From Cyanobium sp. CZS48M (lineage in GTDB: Bacteria > Cyanobacteriota > Cyanobacteriia > PCC-6307 > Cyanobiaceae): a stretch of 64,000 nt of DNA. Of this stretch, positions 47,844 through 57,319 are shown piece by piece (the first letter of the stretch is position 1; each line of letters opens with the position of its first letter). The stretch is from contig JAUCZK010000008.1 of the NCBI GenBank assembly GCA_030373145.1, positions 27,651-91,650 on the forward strand, given 5' to 3'. The notes beneath the pieces were generated by a model. It saw only the letters and a list, made by a program, of their open reading frames with translations. It was not told the origin of the DNA and made no database searches. Position numbers and translations under genes: made by a program.

Positions 47844-49871
47844 ATGCCAGCTCTGTTCACCGTTGACAATGTCACCCAGACCTTCCCTCTCAAGGATGGT
47901 GGCACCTATGTGGCCCTCAAGGATATTTTTCTGAATGTGGCCGAAGGGGAGTTTCTCTCCCTGGTGGGTCACTCAGGCTGCGGGAAATCGACCCTGCTCA
48001 ATCTGCTGGCTGGCCTCACCCGCGCCAGTGAAGGAGGGATCCTGATGGAGGGCCGGGAGGTCACCGAACCTGGGCCCGACCGCATGGTGGTGTTCCAGAA
48101 CTACTCTCTGCTGCCCTGGAAAACGGTCCGTCAGAACATCGCTCTGGCTGTTGACAATGTGATGCGGGGCTCCAGCAAGGAGGAGCGCGAATCCATCATC
48201 GACTACAACATCAAACTGGTGGGCCTCAATGCCGCCGCCGACAAGTTTCCCAGTGAGATCTCCGGGGGAATGAAGCAGCGGGTGGCGATTGCCCGGGCCC
48301 TGGCCCTGCGTCCGAAGCTGCTGTTGCTCGACGAACCCTTCGGGGCTCTCGATGCCCTCACCCGCGGCAATCTCCAGGAGCAGTTGATGCGCATCTGTGA
48401 GGAGGCCAAGGTCACCACGGTGATGGTCACCCACGATGTGGATGAGGCCCTGCTGCTCTCCGATCGGGTGGTGCTGATGACCAATGGCCCCGAGGCCTAC
48501 ATCGGTCAGATCCTCGAAGTGCCCATGGCTCGCCCGCGCACCCACCTCACCGTTGTGGAAGATCCGGGTTATTACAGCCTGCGCGGCGAGGTGGTCCAGT
48601 TCCTCACCCAGCAGAAGCAGGCTCGCAAGCAGCGGCTGAATCCCTCAGCCGCCATCGCCGCCAACGACCTGGAAAAGGTCAACCTCAGCCTCGGCTTCAT
48701 CCCCCTCACCGACTGTGCCCCCCTGGTGGTGGCCAGTGAGAAGGGATTCTTCGCCAAGCACGGCCTGGATCAGGTCACCCTGCGGCGTGAGAGCAACTGG
48801 AAAACCCTGGAAACCGACCTTCGCCAGGGAGTGACCGACGGAGCCCAGATGGTGGCCGGCATGCCCCTGGCCATCACCCTCGGCGCCCAGGGCAAGCCGC
48901 CGCTGGCCATGGTCACGGCGCTCACCCTCTCGCGCAACGGCAACGCCATCACCCTGCATCGCCGCTTCCACGAGGCCGGTGTGCGCAGCCTTGCCGATTT
49001 CAAGGCCTGGATCGCGGCCCACCCCGAGCGCAAGCCGGTGCTGGCCATGGTGCATCCGGCGTCGATGCACAACCTGATCCTGCGGGCCTGGCTGGCCTCG
49101 GCCGGCATCGATCCCGAACGCGACGTCCGCCTGATCGTGATCCCCCCGCCCCAGATGGTGGCCACCCTCAAGGCGGGCACCATCGACGGCTTCTGCGTCG
49201 GGGAGCCCTGGAACACCCGGGCTGTTCAGCAGCAGCTGGGCACGGTGATCGCCACCGACAGCGAGCTCTGGCCCGGCCACTGCGAAAAGGTGCTGGGGGT
49301 TCGCGAAGACTGGGCCGCGGCCCATCCCCGCACCCATCAAGCTCTGATCAAGGCGCTGCTGGAAGCCTGCCGCTACTGCCAGGACCCCGCCAATCGCGCC
49401 GAGGTGGCTGAACTGCTCGCACGCCGCGAGTACGTGGGCACCGAGCTGGCCACGATCCGGCCAGGGCTGGTGGATCCCTACGACCGTGGCACCGCCGAGC
49501 CGGCGCTGATCCCGGACTTCAACCAGTTCCACGGTGCCCAGGTCAATGCCCCCAATGGCCGCGATGGGCTCTGGATCCTCACCCAGCTGGCCCGCTGGGG
49601 CATCACCGCCTTCCCCGAGAACTGGAGCGAGGTGCTGAGCCGCGTTCAGCGTCCCGATCTCTTCGCCCAGGCCAGTGCCGAACTGGCGCCAGAGCCCAGT
49701 GCCAATGGCCACCGACTTCTGCCCGTGCCGTTGTTCGAGAACCAGCCCCTCGATCCCAGTGATCCGATGGCCTATCTCAGGCATCTGGAGGCCTCCAGAG
49801 CCATCCGCTACGAAACGATTGCGCTGCCCGAGCGACCCACCACCCTCGAGCCGGCTGCACCGCTGCGCTGA
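47844..49871 (+). CDS. nrtC: Nitrate ABC transporter ATPase fused to NrtA-like domain
   Basis: 675 residues. The first ~255 are an ABC ATPase: Walker [10 protein letters not shown] (~43-51), ABC signature [17 protein letters not shown], Walker [14 protein letters not shown] and the H-loop [12 protein letters not shown] ~25-residue linker leads to a ~370-residue NrtA-like domain ([52 protein letters not shown]). In cyanobacteria this C-terminal domain mediates ammonium inhibition of nitrate uptake. The fusion is typical of cyanobacterial NrtC. Confidence 0.96.
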   Translation: MPALFTVDNVTQTFPLKDGGTYVALKDIFLNVAEGEFLSLVGHSGCGKSTLLNLLAGLTRASEGGILMEGREVTEPGPDRMVVFQNYSLLPWKTVRQNIALAVDNVMRGSSKEERESIIDYNIKLVGLNAAADKFPSEISGGMKQRVAIARALALRPKLLLLDEPFGALDALTRGNLQEQLMRICEEAKVTTVMVTHDVDEALLLSDRVVLMTNGPEAYIGQILEVPMARPRTHLTVVEDPGYYSLRGEVVQFLTQQKQARKQRLNPSAAIAANDLEKVNLSLGFIPLTDCAPLVVASEKGFFAKHGLDQVTLRRESNWKTLETDLRQGVTDGAQMVAGMPLAITLGAQGKPPLAMVTALTLSRNGNAITLHRRFHEAGVRSLADFKAWIAAHPERKPVLAMVHPASMHNLILRAWLASAGIDPERDVRLIVIPPPQMVATLKAGTIDGFCVGEPWNTRAVQQQLGTVIATDSELWPGHCEKVLGVREDWAAAHPRTHQALIKALLEACRYCQDPANRAEVAELLARREYVGTELATIRPGLVDPYDRGTAEPALIPDFNQFHGAQVNAPNGRDGLWILTQLARWGITAFPENWSEVLSRVQRPDLFAQASAELAPEPSANGHRLLPVPLFENQPLDPSDPMAYLRHLEASRAIRYETIALPERPTTLEPAAPLR

Positions 49872-49891
49872 GACTCCCCTCCTTCCAACCG

Positions 49892-50731
49892 ATGCAGACC
49901 CTCCCCTCCACCACCTCAGCCGCAGCCACCAGCCAGGGATCGGAGCCGTTCCTGGTGATCGATGGAGTCTCGAAGGTGTATCCCACCGTCAAAGGCCCCT
50001 ACACCGTTCTCGATGATGTGCACCTGGAGGTGCGCGAAGGCGAGTTCGTCTGCGTGATCGGCCACTCCGGGTGCGGCAAATCCACCTTGCTCGATATGGT
50101 CTCCGGCTTCCGCACGCCCACCAGCGGACAGGTGCGGCTGGAGTCGCAGCCGATCGTGGAGCCAGGACCCGATCGCATGGTGGTGTTTCAGAACTACTGC
50201 CTGCTGCCCTGGCTCTCGGCCTACGACAACATCGCCCTGGCGGTGAACAACGTCTTCCCCGAGCTCAAGCGCAACGGCCAGGCCAAGGCCCTGGTCGACA
50301 AGCACCTGGCCATGGTGGGCCTCACGGAGGCCGCCGCCAAGAAGCCGGGCAGCCTCTCCGGCGGCATGAAACAGCGGGTGTCGATCGCCAGGGCCCTTGC
50401 CCTGCAGCCAAAGGTGCTGGTGCTCGATGAACCCTTCGGGGCCCTGGATCCGATCACCAGGGAGGAGCTGCAGGAGGAGCTGCTCAAGATCTGGTCGGAG
50501 CACAAGATCACGGTGCTGATGATCACCCACGACATCGATGAAGCCCTGTTTCTGGCGGATCGAGTGGTGATGATGACCAACGGGCCGGCGGCGAAGATCG
50601 GCGAAATCCTTGACCTTCCCTTCCCGCAGCCCCGCGATCGCGCCCGGCTGATGGAGTTGCCCGAATACTTCGACTATCGCAACCGCGCCCTCGATTTTCT
50701 CTACCGCCGTTTCGCCCACGACGACACGTGA
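49892..50731 (+). CDS. nrtD: Nitrate ABC transporter ATPase
   Basis: 279 residues, the second ATPase without a binding domain. Walker A is GHSGCGKST, the signature [17 protein letters not shown], Walker [14 protein letters not shown] and the H-loop MITHDIDEALF. It pairs with NrtC to energise nitrate uptake. Its stop is overlapped by the GTG of the CRP-like gene (GTGA at 50728-50731). Confidence 0.96.
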   Translation: MQTLPSTTSAAATSQGSEPFLVIDGVSKVYPTVKGPYTVLDDVHLEVREGEFVCVIGHSGCGKSTLLDMVSGFRTPTSGQVRLESQPIVEPGPDRMVVFQNYCLLPWLSAYDNIALAVNNVFPELKRNGQAKALVDKHLAMVGLTEAAAKKPGSLSGGMKQRVSIARALALQPKVLVLDEPFGALDPITREELQEELLKIWSEHKITVLMITHDIDEALFLADRVVMMTNGPAAKIGEILDLPFPQPRDRARLMELPEYFDYRNRALDFLYRRFAHDDT

Positions 50732-51330
50732 GGACAGCTCTTCCGGTTCATCAATCCTTCTGCCAGTTGTCGATGGCTGTGGGACAGACCCTGCTGCTCG
50801 ACGGCGGTCACGCCGCTGCCACCTCCCCGATGCGGATCCTCTCCGGCATCCTGCGGGTGTTTCTGCTGGCCTCCGCGGGCCAGGAGATCACGATCGGCTT
50901 TCTGCAGCCCGGTGATGTCTGCGATGCCCTCGCCCTTCGCCGCGACTGGGTGGGCCTTGAAGCCCTCACCCAGGTGCAGATCGAACGGGTGGAGCGAACC
51001 GAGGCGGTGCACGATCTCACGGACCTCAGCACCTGGACCCTGGAGTTGCTGATGATCCGCCACCACCCAGACACCGAAAAGCGCCTGAGGGCGTTGCTGG
51101 CCTTACTGGTGGAGCGGCTGGGGCGGCGCAGTGGCCTCTGGTACGAACTGCCGATCCGGATCACCCACGAGCGCCTGGCCGAGTTGATCGGCAACACCCG
51201 CGTCACGGTCACCAAGATGATCTCGCGGCTGCGCCAGTCGGGGTTGGTGGAAGACCATCCCACCGGCAGCGGCCCGTTGCTGCTGCGCCTTTCTCCTGAG
51301 CTGGTGGAGGCGATCCTGCCGATCGGCTGA
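50728..51330 (+). CDS. CRP/FNR-family transcriptional regulator
   Basis: 200 residues, somewhat short for the family. The N-terminal ~90 residues form the effector-binding barrel (ILRVFLLASAGQEITIGFLQ, PGDVCDALALRR). A long helix and the C-terminal helix-turn-helix follow: RITHERLAELIGNTRVTVTK and MISRLRQSGLVEDHP. It resembles NtcA in the recognition helix but diverges elsewhere. GTG 50728 overlaps the nrtD stop; ATG 50773 is an alternative start. Its position as the last gene of nrtABCD suggests feedback control of nitrate genes. Confidence 0.88.
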   Translation: MRTALPVHQSFCQLSMAVGQTLLLDGGHAAATSPMRILSGILRVFLLASAGQEITIGFLQPGDVCDALALRRDWVGLEALTQVQIERVERTEAVHDLTDLSTWTLELLMIRHHPDTEKRLRALLALLVERLGRRSGLWYELPIRITHERLAELIGNTRVTVTKMISRLRQSGLVEDHPTGSGPLLLRLSPELVEAILPIG

Positions 51331-51333
51331 GCA

Positions 51334-53532
51334 TCAGGCTGGCGCCTCGGCCCGCTGCACCTGCACGGCGGCGGCCTTGAGTTCGGGTTGCTTCGAGATC
51401 GGGCAGCCGAGGGCGTGCATCAGCCGGTTGGCTTCACAGGCCTGGTCCTGGGCGGCTCCCCAGTGCATCGGCAGGAAGACGGTGCCCGGGCGAATGCGAT
51501 CGGTGATCTGCACCTTCACGCTCAGGGATCCGCGCCGGGAGCTCACCCTTGCCTGGCCGCCATCCACGAGCTGGCAGCGCTCCGCGTCGGCCGGGTGGAT
51601 CTCCAGCAGGGGTTCCGGGTGGCTGCGACGCACCCGCTCCACGTGGATGGTGCGGGTCATGGTGTGCCAGTGGCCGAGGTACCGCCCCACCGTCAGCACC
51701 AGAGGGAAGCTGGCATCCGGCGGCTCCCCCAGCCCCAGGGGTTGCTGGGCCACCAGGCGGGCCTTGCCGTTGGCGGTGGGATACACGCCCTGGGTGTGCA
51801 GTCGCGCCTGGCCGCCCCCCGGAGCGGTGCCAGCCGGAAACGGCCATTGCTGGGGTCCATGCTCGGCCAGCAGGCCATGGCTGAGGCCGCTGTGATCGCA
51901 GACGCGCCCGGCGGTGATCGCCGCGAACTCGGCGTAGACCTCCGCTGAGGAGCCGTAGGCGAACTGGCTGGCAAAGCCCAGCCGCCGCCCCACCTCCGCG
52001 AAGATGGACCAGTCGGGGCGGGCCTCGCCGGGGGGCTGCCGGAACGCCTCCGACAACGTGACCCGGCGCTCCGAGTTGGTCATCACGCCGGCTTTCTCGC
52101 TCCACTGGGCGGCCGGCAGCACCAGGTGGGCCACCGCTTCGGTTTCGGTGCCCGCGTAGGCCTCGCTCAGCACCACCAGGGGGCAGCGCTCCACCGCCTG
52201 GCGCACCCGATCCAGCGACGGCAGGCTCACCAGCGGGTTGGTGGCCGCCACCCACCACAGCCCCAGCTCACCGCGCTCCATCGCCTCGATCTGCTCCCAT
52301 ACCGAGAGGCCATCGCGCGCTGAGATCGCGCCGGGGGGAAAGCCCCAGTGCTGCTCGATCACGGCCCGGTGGCTGGCTTCATGGATCGAGCGGTAGCCGG
52401 GCAGCAGCGCGGCCAGCCCCCCGGCCTCCCGCCCGCCCATGGCATTGGGCTGGCCGGTGAGGGAAAAGGGGCCGGCCCCGGGCTTGCCGATCTGGCCGCT
52501 GACCAGATGCAGGTTGATGATCCCCGCCACCGTGGCGGTGCCCTCCACGCTCTGGTTCACCCCCATCGACCAGAGGCTGAGCACCCCGGCACTGGCGGCC
52601 CAGAGCGCCGCCAGGCGCCGCAGCGCTTCCTCCTGGATGCCGCAGAGGGCGCAGACCCGCTGCGGTGTCCAGCCGGCCCAGAGGGCGGCCAGCTCAGCGA
52701 AACCATCGGCGCTGGCCGCCACCCGCTCGGGATCCACGGCCCCCAGCTGCAGCAGCAGATGGCCCACGCCATGGAGCAGCACCAGGTCGGTGCCCGGGCG
52801 GATGGCCAGGTGCAGGTCGGCCGCCTCGCTGGTGGCGGTGGCCCGGGGGTCGACCACGATCAGCTGCAGCGCGTCCTTCTGGCGGCGCTTGCGCTTGAGC
52901 AGCCGTTGAAAGAGCACGGGGTGACACTCGGCGGTGTTGGTGCCGATCAGCAGCACCGTGCTTGCCAGGTCGAGGTCGTCGTAGCAGCAGGGGGGGCCAT
53001 CGGAGCCCAGGCTGAGCTTGTAGCCCGACACCGCCGAGCTCATGCACAGCCGTGAATTGGCATCGAAGTTGTTGGTGCCCAGGGCGCCTTTGATCAGCTT
53101 GTTGGCGACGTAATAGTCCTCGGTGAGGAATTGACCCGAGCCGTACATGGCGATGGCGTTGGATCCCCGCTCCGCCCGAATGGCCTGGATCCGCTCCACC
53201 AGGATCGTGAAGGCCTGCTCCCAGCTGATCGCCTCAAAGGGCTGGTCGCGCTGCTCTCGCCACAACGGTGTGGTCAGGCGGTTGTGGTGCAGGGTCTCGG
53301 CCACCGTGGCCCCCTTCACGCACACCTGGCCAAGGGAGGAGGGATGCTGCCTGTCCCCCCGCACCGACCAGATCGCAGCGCTGGCGGCTGGGCTGTCTGG
53401 TTGGTTGTTGCTGTTGGTGGTGATCGCTGCCGGTGGTTTGAGCTCCAGGCCACAGCCGACTCCGCAGTAGGGGCACTGAGCCTTGGCGGAAGCGGGCACT
53501 GGGCAGGTGGTGCAAGGGGAGCCGCATTCCAT
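51334..53532 (-). CDS. narB: Ferredoxin-nitrate reductase, molybdopterin type
   Basis: 732 residues. It reduces nitrate to nitrite with reduced ferredoxin. The 4Fe-4S ligands are Cys20, Cys23, Cys27 and Cys71 (QCPYCGVGC and QVCVKG); the Mo-ligating Cys163 is in SRLCMSSAVSG. Further molybdopterin-binding blocks are LLIGTNTAECHPVLFQRLLK, INLHLVSGQIGKPGAGPFSL and the C-terminal TVFLPMHWG and EANRLMHALG. It ends 3 bases from the CRP-like gene on the other strand. Confidence 0.95.
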   Translation of the reverse strand: MECGSPCTTCPVPASAKAQCPYCGVGCGLELKPPAAITTNSNNQPDSPAASAAIWSVRGDRQHPSSLGQVCVKGATVAETLHHNRLTTPLWREQRDQPFEAISWEQAFTILVERIQAIRAERGSNAIAMYGSGQFLTEDYYVANKLIKGALGTNNFDANSRLCMSSAVSGYKLSLGSDGPPCCYDDLDLASTVLLIGTNTAECHPVLFQRLLKRKRRQKDALQLIVVDPRATATSEAADLHLAIRPGTDLVLLHGVGHLLLQLGAVDPERVAASADGFAELAALWAGWTPQRVCALCGIQEEALRRLAALWAASAGVLSLWSMGVNQSVEGTATVAGIINLHLVSGQIGKPGAGPFSLTGQPNAMGGREAGGLAALLPGYRSIHEASHRAVIEQHWGFPPGAISARDGLSVWEQIEAMERGELGLWWVAATNPLVSLPSLDRVRQAVERCPLVVLSEAYAGTETEAVAHLVLPAAQWSEKAGVMTNSERRVTLSEAFRQPPGEARPDWSIFAEVGRRLGFASQFAYGSSAEVYAEFAAITAGRVCDHSGLSHGLLAEHGPQQWPFPAGTAPGGGQARLHTQGVYPTANGKARLVAQQPLGLGEPPDASFPLVLTVGRYLGHWHTMTRTIHVERVRRSHPEPLLEIHPADAERCQLVDGGQARVSSRRGSLSVKVQITDRIRPGTVFLPMHWGAAQDQACEANRLMHALGCPISKQPELKAAAVQVQRAEAPA

Positions 53533-53622
53533 GCTCTCCCATCACTTGTGCTGGCGGGGGCCAGACCCGGCCGCGAGAGTCGGGACCTATGGCGCCAATC
53601 AACAAATCTCATCAGTCACTGG

Positions 53623-53650
53623 TTGACCCATAAGAAAAGTGCCGTCTAAG
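53623..53650 (+). promoter_or_regulatory. Sigma-70-type promoter upstream of psiE-like gene
   Basis: TTGACC (53623-53628) and TCTAAG (53645-53650) are separated by 16 bases, a good -35/-10 pair. It lies 40 bases before the PsiE-like start and could drive the whole run through mobA and moaA. Confidence 0.55.
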
Positions 53651-53689
53651 GTTCGCCCACAGATCCCCGATCGCTGAGCCCGATTCCCC

Positions 53690-54283
53690 GTGAGTTCACC
53701 CACCCCAACCGTCACTCCCACCACCACCGCTGAGCCGATCAGCGCCGAGCGGCCGCTGGCCCACGCCGAACCGCTGCCGGCCTCGATCGGTTCGGGTACA
53801 CCGGTCCCCGGCGAGGTGCGCTGGTACCAGCAGTTCCGCCGTGTCCAGATCGTTCAGTCGCTGGAAGCCATTCAGGACCTGATCGCGGTGTCTCTCTGCG
53901 TGGGCCTGTTCTGCGTGATGGTGCTGCAGATGCGCATCCTCTTTTCAACGCTGCTGATGGCGCCGCAGTTCCACGCCATCACCGCCGACATCCTCTTCAT
54001 CCTGATCCTGGTGGAGTTGTTCCGCCTGCTGATCATTTATCTGCAGGAGCAGAGGGTGTCGATCGGCGTGTCAGTGGAGATTGCGATCGTGTCGGTGCTG
54101 CGGGAGGTGATCGTGAATGGTGTGCTGGAAACCGACTGGCACCAGATCCTGGCGGTCTGCATGTTCCTGATCACCATGGCCCTGCTGCTGGTGGTGAGGG
54201 TCTGGCTGCCACCCACCTTCGCCGGAGTGGATCCGGAAGCCAAGGTCTCGGCGCGGATGAAGTCGGGGCCCTTCTCTCACTAA
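53690..54283 (+). CDS. PsiE-family membrane protein
   Basis: 197 residues from GTG 53690. A ~60-residue Pro/Thr-rich cytoplasmic start is followed by four membrane segments: DLIAVSLCVGLFCVMVLQM, HAITADILFILILVELFRLL, VSVEIAIVSVLREVIVNGVL and ILAVCMFLITMALLLVVRVW. This is the phosphate-starvation-inducible PsiE pattern; function unknown. Its TAA overlaps the next ATG (TAATG). The call follows the pattern of helices, not a diagnostic catalytic motif. Confidence 0.82.
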   Translation: MSSPTPTVTPTTTAEPISAERPLAHAEPLPASIGSGTPVPGEVRWYQQFRRVQIVQSLEAIQDLIAVSLCVGLFCVMVLQMRILFSTLLMAPQFHAITADILFILILVELFRLLIIYLQEQRVSIGVSVEIAIVSVLREVIVNGVLETDWHQILAVCMFLITMALLLVVRVWLPPTFAGVDPEAKVSARMKSGPFSH

Positions 54284-55056
54284 TGAGAGTTGAGCCCCTC
54301 CGGTCCCCGGTTGGTCTGCTCCTGCTGCACGGCTTCAGCGGCAGCACCGTCAGCTTCAGCGCCCTGGAGCCTGCTCTGGCTCAGCTCGGTCTCCTGGTGC
54401 AGATGCCGCTGCTGCGCGGCCACGGCTGCGACTCCCCCCAGGCCCTGTCCGGGGTCACCTGGTCTGACTGGCTCAAAGACGCCAGCACTGCCCTGGCCGA
54501 GCTGCGGGGCCGCGCCGGGTCGGTGATCGTGCTGGGCCACAGCATGGGCGCCCTGCTTGCCCTACTCCTGGCCGCCGAGCAGCCGGAGGGGATCGACAGC
54601 CTCGTGCTGGCGGCGACCCCGATCCAGCTGGCCTCCCTGCTGGCCCCCGGCCGCCCCCTTGAGGTCCTGACCCCACTGCTGGGGCGCCTGCTGCGCCGCT
54701 GGCCCCTGCCCAGGGATTACGCCGACCCGGCCCTGGCCGCCAGCGACACCGGCTACCCCTGGGTGCCGATGGAGGCCCTGCTCTCCTTCCTCCAGCTGAG
54801 CGTGGTGGTTCGTCGCCGCCTCGTTGAGGTTCATCAGCCGGTATTGATTCTCCACAGCCGCGCCGACCGCGTGGTGACGCCCGCTGCCGCCGATCTGCTC
54901 GCCTCCGGACTGGGAACGCCCAAGGACCAGGTGCGCATCGCCTGGTTCGAGCGCAGCGGCCACGAGCTCTTCCTTGATTGCGAGCAAGACGCCGTGATCG
55001 CCACCGTGCTTCAGTTCGTCCATGAGCGGATCAGCCGGCCCGTCGACGCGCCCTGA
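54283..55056 (+). CDS. Alpha/beta hydrolase (carboxylesterase-like)
   Basis: 257 residues. The fold starts with LLLLHGFSGSTVSFSALEPA (oxyanion HGF), with nucleophile Ser in VLGHSMGALLALLLA, the acid residue in LILHSRADRVVTPAA, and a late His in ERSGHELFLD. A cytoplasmic serine hydrolase of unknown substrate. It is coupled to the PsiE-like gene and its end overlaps mobA by 35 bases in another frame. Confidence 0.9.
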   Translation: MRVEPLRSPVGLLLLHGFSGSTVSFSALEPALAQLGLLVQMPLLRGHGCDSPQALSGVTWSDWLKDASTALAELRGRAGSVIVLGHSMGALLALLLAAEQPEGIDSLVLAATPIQLASLLAPGRPLEVLTPLLGRLLRRWPLPRDYADPALAASDTGYPWVPMEALLSFLQLSVVVRRRLVEVHQPVLILHSRADRVVTPAAADLLASGLGTPKDQVRIAWFERSGHELFLDCEQDAVIATVLQFVHERISRPVDAP

Positions 55057-55702
55057 CCCCTGGCCCGTTGCCGCCCCCCTGCGCGCCTGTCTGCTCAGCG
55101 GTGGCGACAGCCGCCGCATGGGAACCGACAAGGCCTTGCTGCCCCACCCCAATGGCGGCACCTGGCTGGAGCAGGCCCTGCAGCTGCTGGCCGGCCTCGG
55201 GGCGCCGCTCACCCTGGTGAGCCGCCATCGCGCCCACGGCCATCTGGCCCGCCAGTTGAACGATCGGCTTGGGCTGGAGATCGAGGTGCTGCTGGAGCCG
55301 CCCCCTCGGGAGGGACCTCTGCTGGCGCTGACCCGGCTGATGGCGCTCCACCCCGGCCAGCGCCTGCTGCTCGCCCCGGTGGATATGCCCCGGTTGGAGC
55401 TGGAGAGCCTGCGGGCCCTGGTGGCGGCGGCCGACGCGGGCTTCGATCCCGACACCATTCATCTGGCCCATGACGGCCGCCGGCTGCAGCCCCTGCTGGG
55501 CCTCTATCCGGCCACGCCATCCAACCGGGCGGCGGCGGAGGCCTTCACCGGCCGGGGCGGGCGCAGCCTGCTGCGCTGGCTCGAGCAGAATCGCTGCGTC
55601 AGTGCGGTGGAGCTCGACCCCGCCCAGCTGCTCAATGCCAACACCCCGGGCGATTGCCGGCCAGGGCCGGGCGACGGTTTCAGCGGGTCTGCGCCAGGCT
55701 GA
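55022..55702 (+). CDS. mobA: Molybdenum cofactor guanylyltransferase
   Basis: 226 residues. It adds GMP to the molybdenum cofactor to make the guanine-dinucleotide form used by NarB-type enzymes. The nucleotide-binding signature CLLSGGDSRRMGTDKALLPH is near residue 23, followed by GPLLALTRLMALHPGQRLLL, LAPVDMPRL and LLGLYP. It starts within the hydrolase 3' end. Closeness to narB and moaA fits the role. Confidence 0.92.
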   Translation: MSGSAGPSTRPDPWPVAAPLRACLLSGGDSRRMGTDKALLPHPNGGTWLEQALQLLAGLGAPLTLVSRHRAHGHLARQLNDRLGLEIEVLLEPPPREGPLLALTRLMALHPGQRLLLAPVDMPRLELESLRALVAAADAGFDPDTIHLAHDGRRLQPLLGLYPATPSNRAAAEAFTGRGGRSLLRWLEQNRCVSAVELDPAQLLNANTPGDCRPGPGDGFSGSAPG

Positions 55703-55736
55703 GCCCCCGGCAGCCGGCCGCCCAGGCCGGGCAGAT

Positions 55737-56813
55737 GTGGCAGCCCCGACCCCTCCCCTTGATCAACTGGGCCGCCCGGCTGGAGTGTTGCGTCTCTCCC
55801 TCACCGCCCGCTGCAACCTCGCCTGCCCTTACTGCTGCCCTGACAGCCATGACCCTCCGGAGCTGCTGACCCTGGACGAACGGCTCCAGCTGGTGAGCGC
55901 GGCGTCGGCCCTGGGCTTCCGTCGCTTGCGGCTCACCGGCGGGGAACCCCTGCTGCATCGGGGTCTGGAGGAGCTGGTGGCCGCCCTGCAGCCCCTGCGC
56001 ACAACCCCGGCCAGCCTTGGCGAGCCGGGGCTGAGCGAGATCGCCCTCACCACCAATGGGGTGCTGCTCAGCGCCCAGCGGGCCCAAGGCCTGCGGGCGG
56101 CCGGCCTGGATCGGATCACCGTGAGCCTTGACGGCACCGATGGCGAGAGCGTGGCGCTCATGGCAGGCCTCGCCGGCGGGGTGGCGGCCGGGGAGGCCGT
56201 GCTCGACAAGGTGCTGGCCGCCCTCGACCATGCGAGTGCCGCCGGTTTCGATCCTGCGGGCGGCGCCCTCAAGCTCAATGCCGTGATCGCCAGGGGCCGC
56301 AACGAGCATCAGCTGCTGCCCCTGGCTGAGCTGGCCCGCCAACGGGGGATCGAGCTGCGGCTGATCGAGTTCATGGACGTGGGCAACCGCAATGGCTGGC
56401 AGCCGGATCTGGTGCTGCCCGCCGCCGAGATGGTGCGCCGGATCGGTGCCCGCTGGCCCCTGGTGCCCCTGGGGCGCCAGACCCATGGCACGGCCAGCCG
56501 CTGGCGCTATCGCGATGGGGCGGGCCATCTGGCTGTGGTGGCCTCGATTTCCGCTCCGTTCTGCGGCGACTGCGACCGGCTGCGCATCACCGCCGATGGG
56601 GTGGCCTACACGTGTCTGTTCGCCTCCAGTGGACTTGATCTCAAGCCCTGGCTGCGCGCGCCTTCTGCCGCTGGGGAGACCCTTAGCGGGGCCATGCGGA
56701 GCCTCTGGAGCGCACGCCACGACCGTTACAGCGAGGAGCGGGCCGAAGAGCAATCTTCAGGGACTGTCACAACTCAACGCTCCCATGCCGAGATGGCTTA
56801 TCTGGGGGGGTGA
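55737..56813 (+). CDS. moaA: GTP 3',8-cyclase (radical SAM)
   Basis: 358 residues from GTG 55737. Radical SAM cysteines are Cys26, Cys30 and Cys33 (RCNLACPYC); the C-terminal second cluster has FCGDCDRLRIT and later YTCLF. LRLTGGEPLLHRGLEELV and ITVSLDGTDGESV are typical. MoaA converts GTP to the cyclic precursor of molybdopterin. The usual C-terminal GG is present at the very end (AYLGG). Its stop overlaps the next gene's start (ATGATG). Confidence 0.94.
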   Translation: MAAPTPPLDQLGRPAGVLRLSLTARCNLACPYCCPDSHDPPELLTLDERLQLVSAASALGFRRLRLTGGEPLLHRGLEELVAALQPLRTTPASLGEPGLSEIALTTNGVLLSAQRAQGLRAAGLDRITVSLDGTDGESVALMAGLAGGVAAGEAVLDKVLAALDHASAAGFDPAGGALKLNAVIARGRNEHQLLPLAELARQRGIELRLIEFMDVGNRNGWQPDLVLPAAEMVRRIGARWPLVPLGRQTHGTASRWRYRDGAGHLAVVASISAPFCGDCDRLRITADGVAYTCLFASSGLDLKPWLRAPSAAGETLSGAMRSLWSARHDRYSEERAEEQSSGTVTTQRSHAEMAYLGG

Positions 56814-57244
56814 TGATCGAAGCAACGCCCATGCGTTCCGCTCAGCCGTCAATCACCTTGCCTTTCATGCGCCATTCGTTTCAGGCCGCGCTGGCCCTTT
56901 CGGTGCTCAGCCTGCCCCTGGCCGCCGTCGCCCTGCCGTTCAAGCCCGATCCCACCTCCTTTGCCATTTATCTCGGCAAGCGAACCATGGAGGATGGATC
57001 CCGGGTGAAATTCTCCAACCTGGTCGGTTGTGTGGCCAGCGGTAAGGGAACGAAAGAGACCTACAGCTGCCAGACGGGTGACGCCCTGCTCACCACTGCT
57101 GCGGGAGTGCAACGTTCGTGCAAGGCCGTGGTTCGTGACGGCCGCCCAGGAATCATTTGGACGGCCAAGTCGAATGGCGTGGGTTCCTCGCAGGGAAACC
57201 TGGAGTGCCCGCCTCTTCCAGAAGCCGGCACTGGCACCCCCTGA
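56813..57244 (+). CDS. Small exported protein, unknown function
   Basis: 143 residues from ATG 56813. A signal segment FQAALALSVLSLPLAAVALP near residues 24-43 suggests export; in-frame ATG codons also occur at 56831 and 56867. The mature ~100 residues have four cysteines (GCVASGKGTKETYSCQT, RSCKAVV, LECPPLP) and look compact and disulfide-bonded. It is coupled to moaA's stop, but no function is recognised. Confidence 0.65.
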   Translation: MIEATPMRSAQPSITLPFMRHSFQAALALSVLSLPLAAVALPFKPDPTSFAIYLGKRTMEDGSRVKFSNLVGCVASGKGTKETYSCQTGDALLTTAAGVQRSCKAVVRDGRPGIIWTAKSNGVGSSQGNLECPPLPEAGTGTP

Positions 57245-57319
57245 CCCCGGGCCGCCGAGCAGACTCGCCGCTGGTGGGAGCCGGTTCGGGTTCCGCCAGC
57301 GCTGATCGCAGGCTGCCCG

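Noticed and set aside
50773..51330. Calling the CRP-type regulator NtcA
   Set aside because: Only the recognition-helix region is similar; the N-terminal effector domain and length differ from NtcA.
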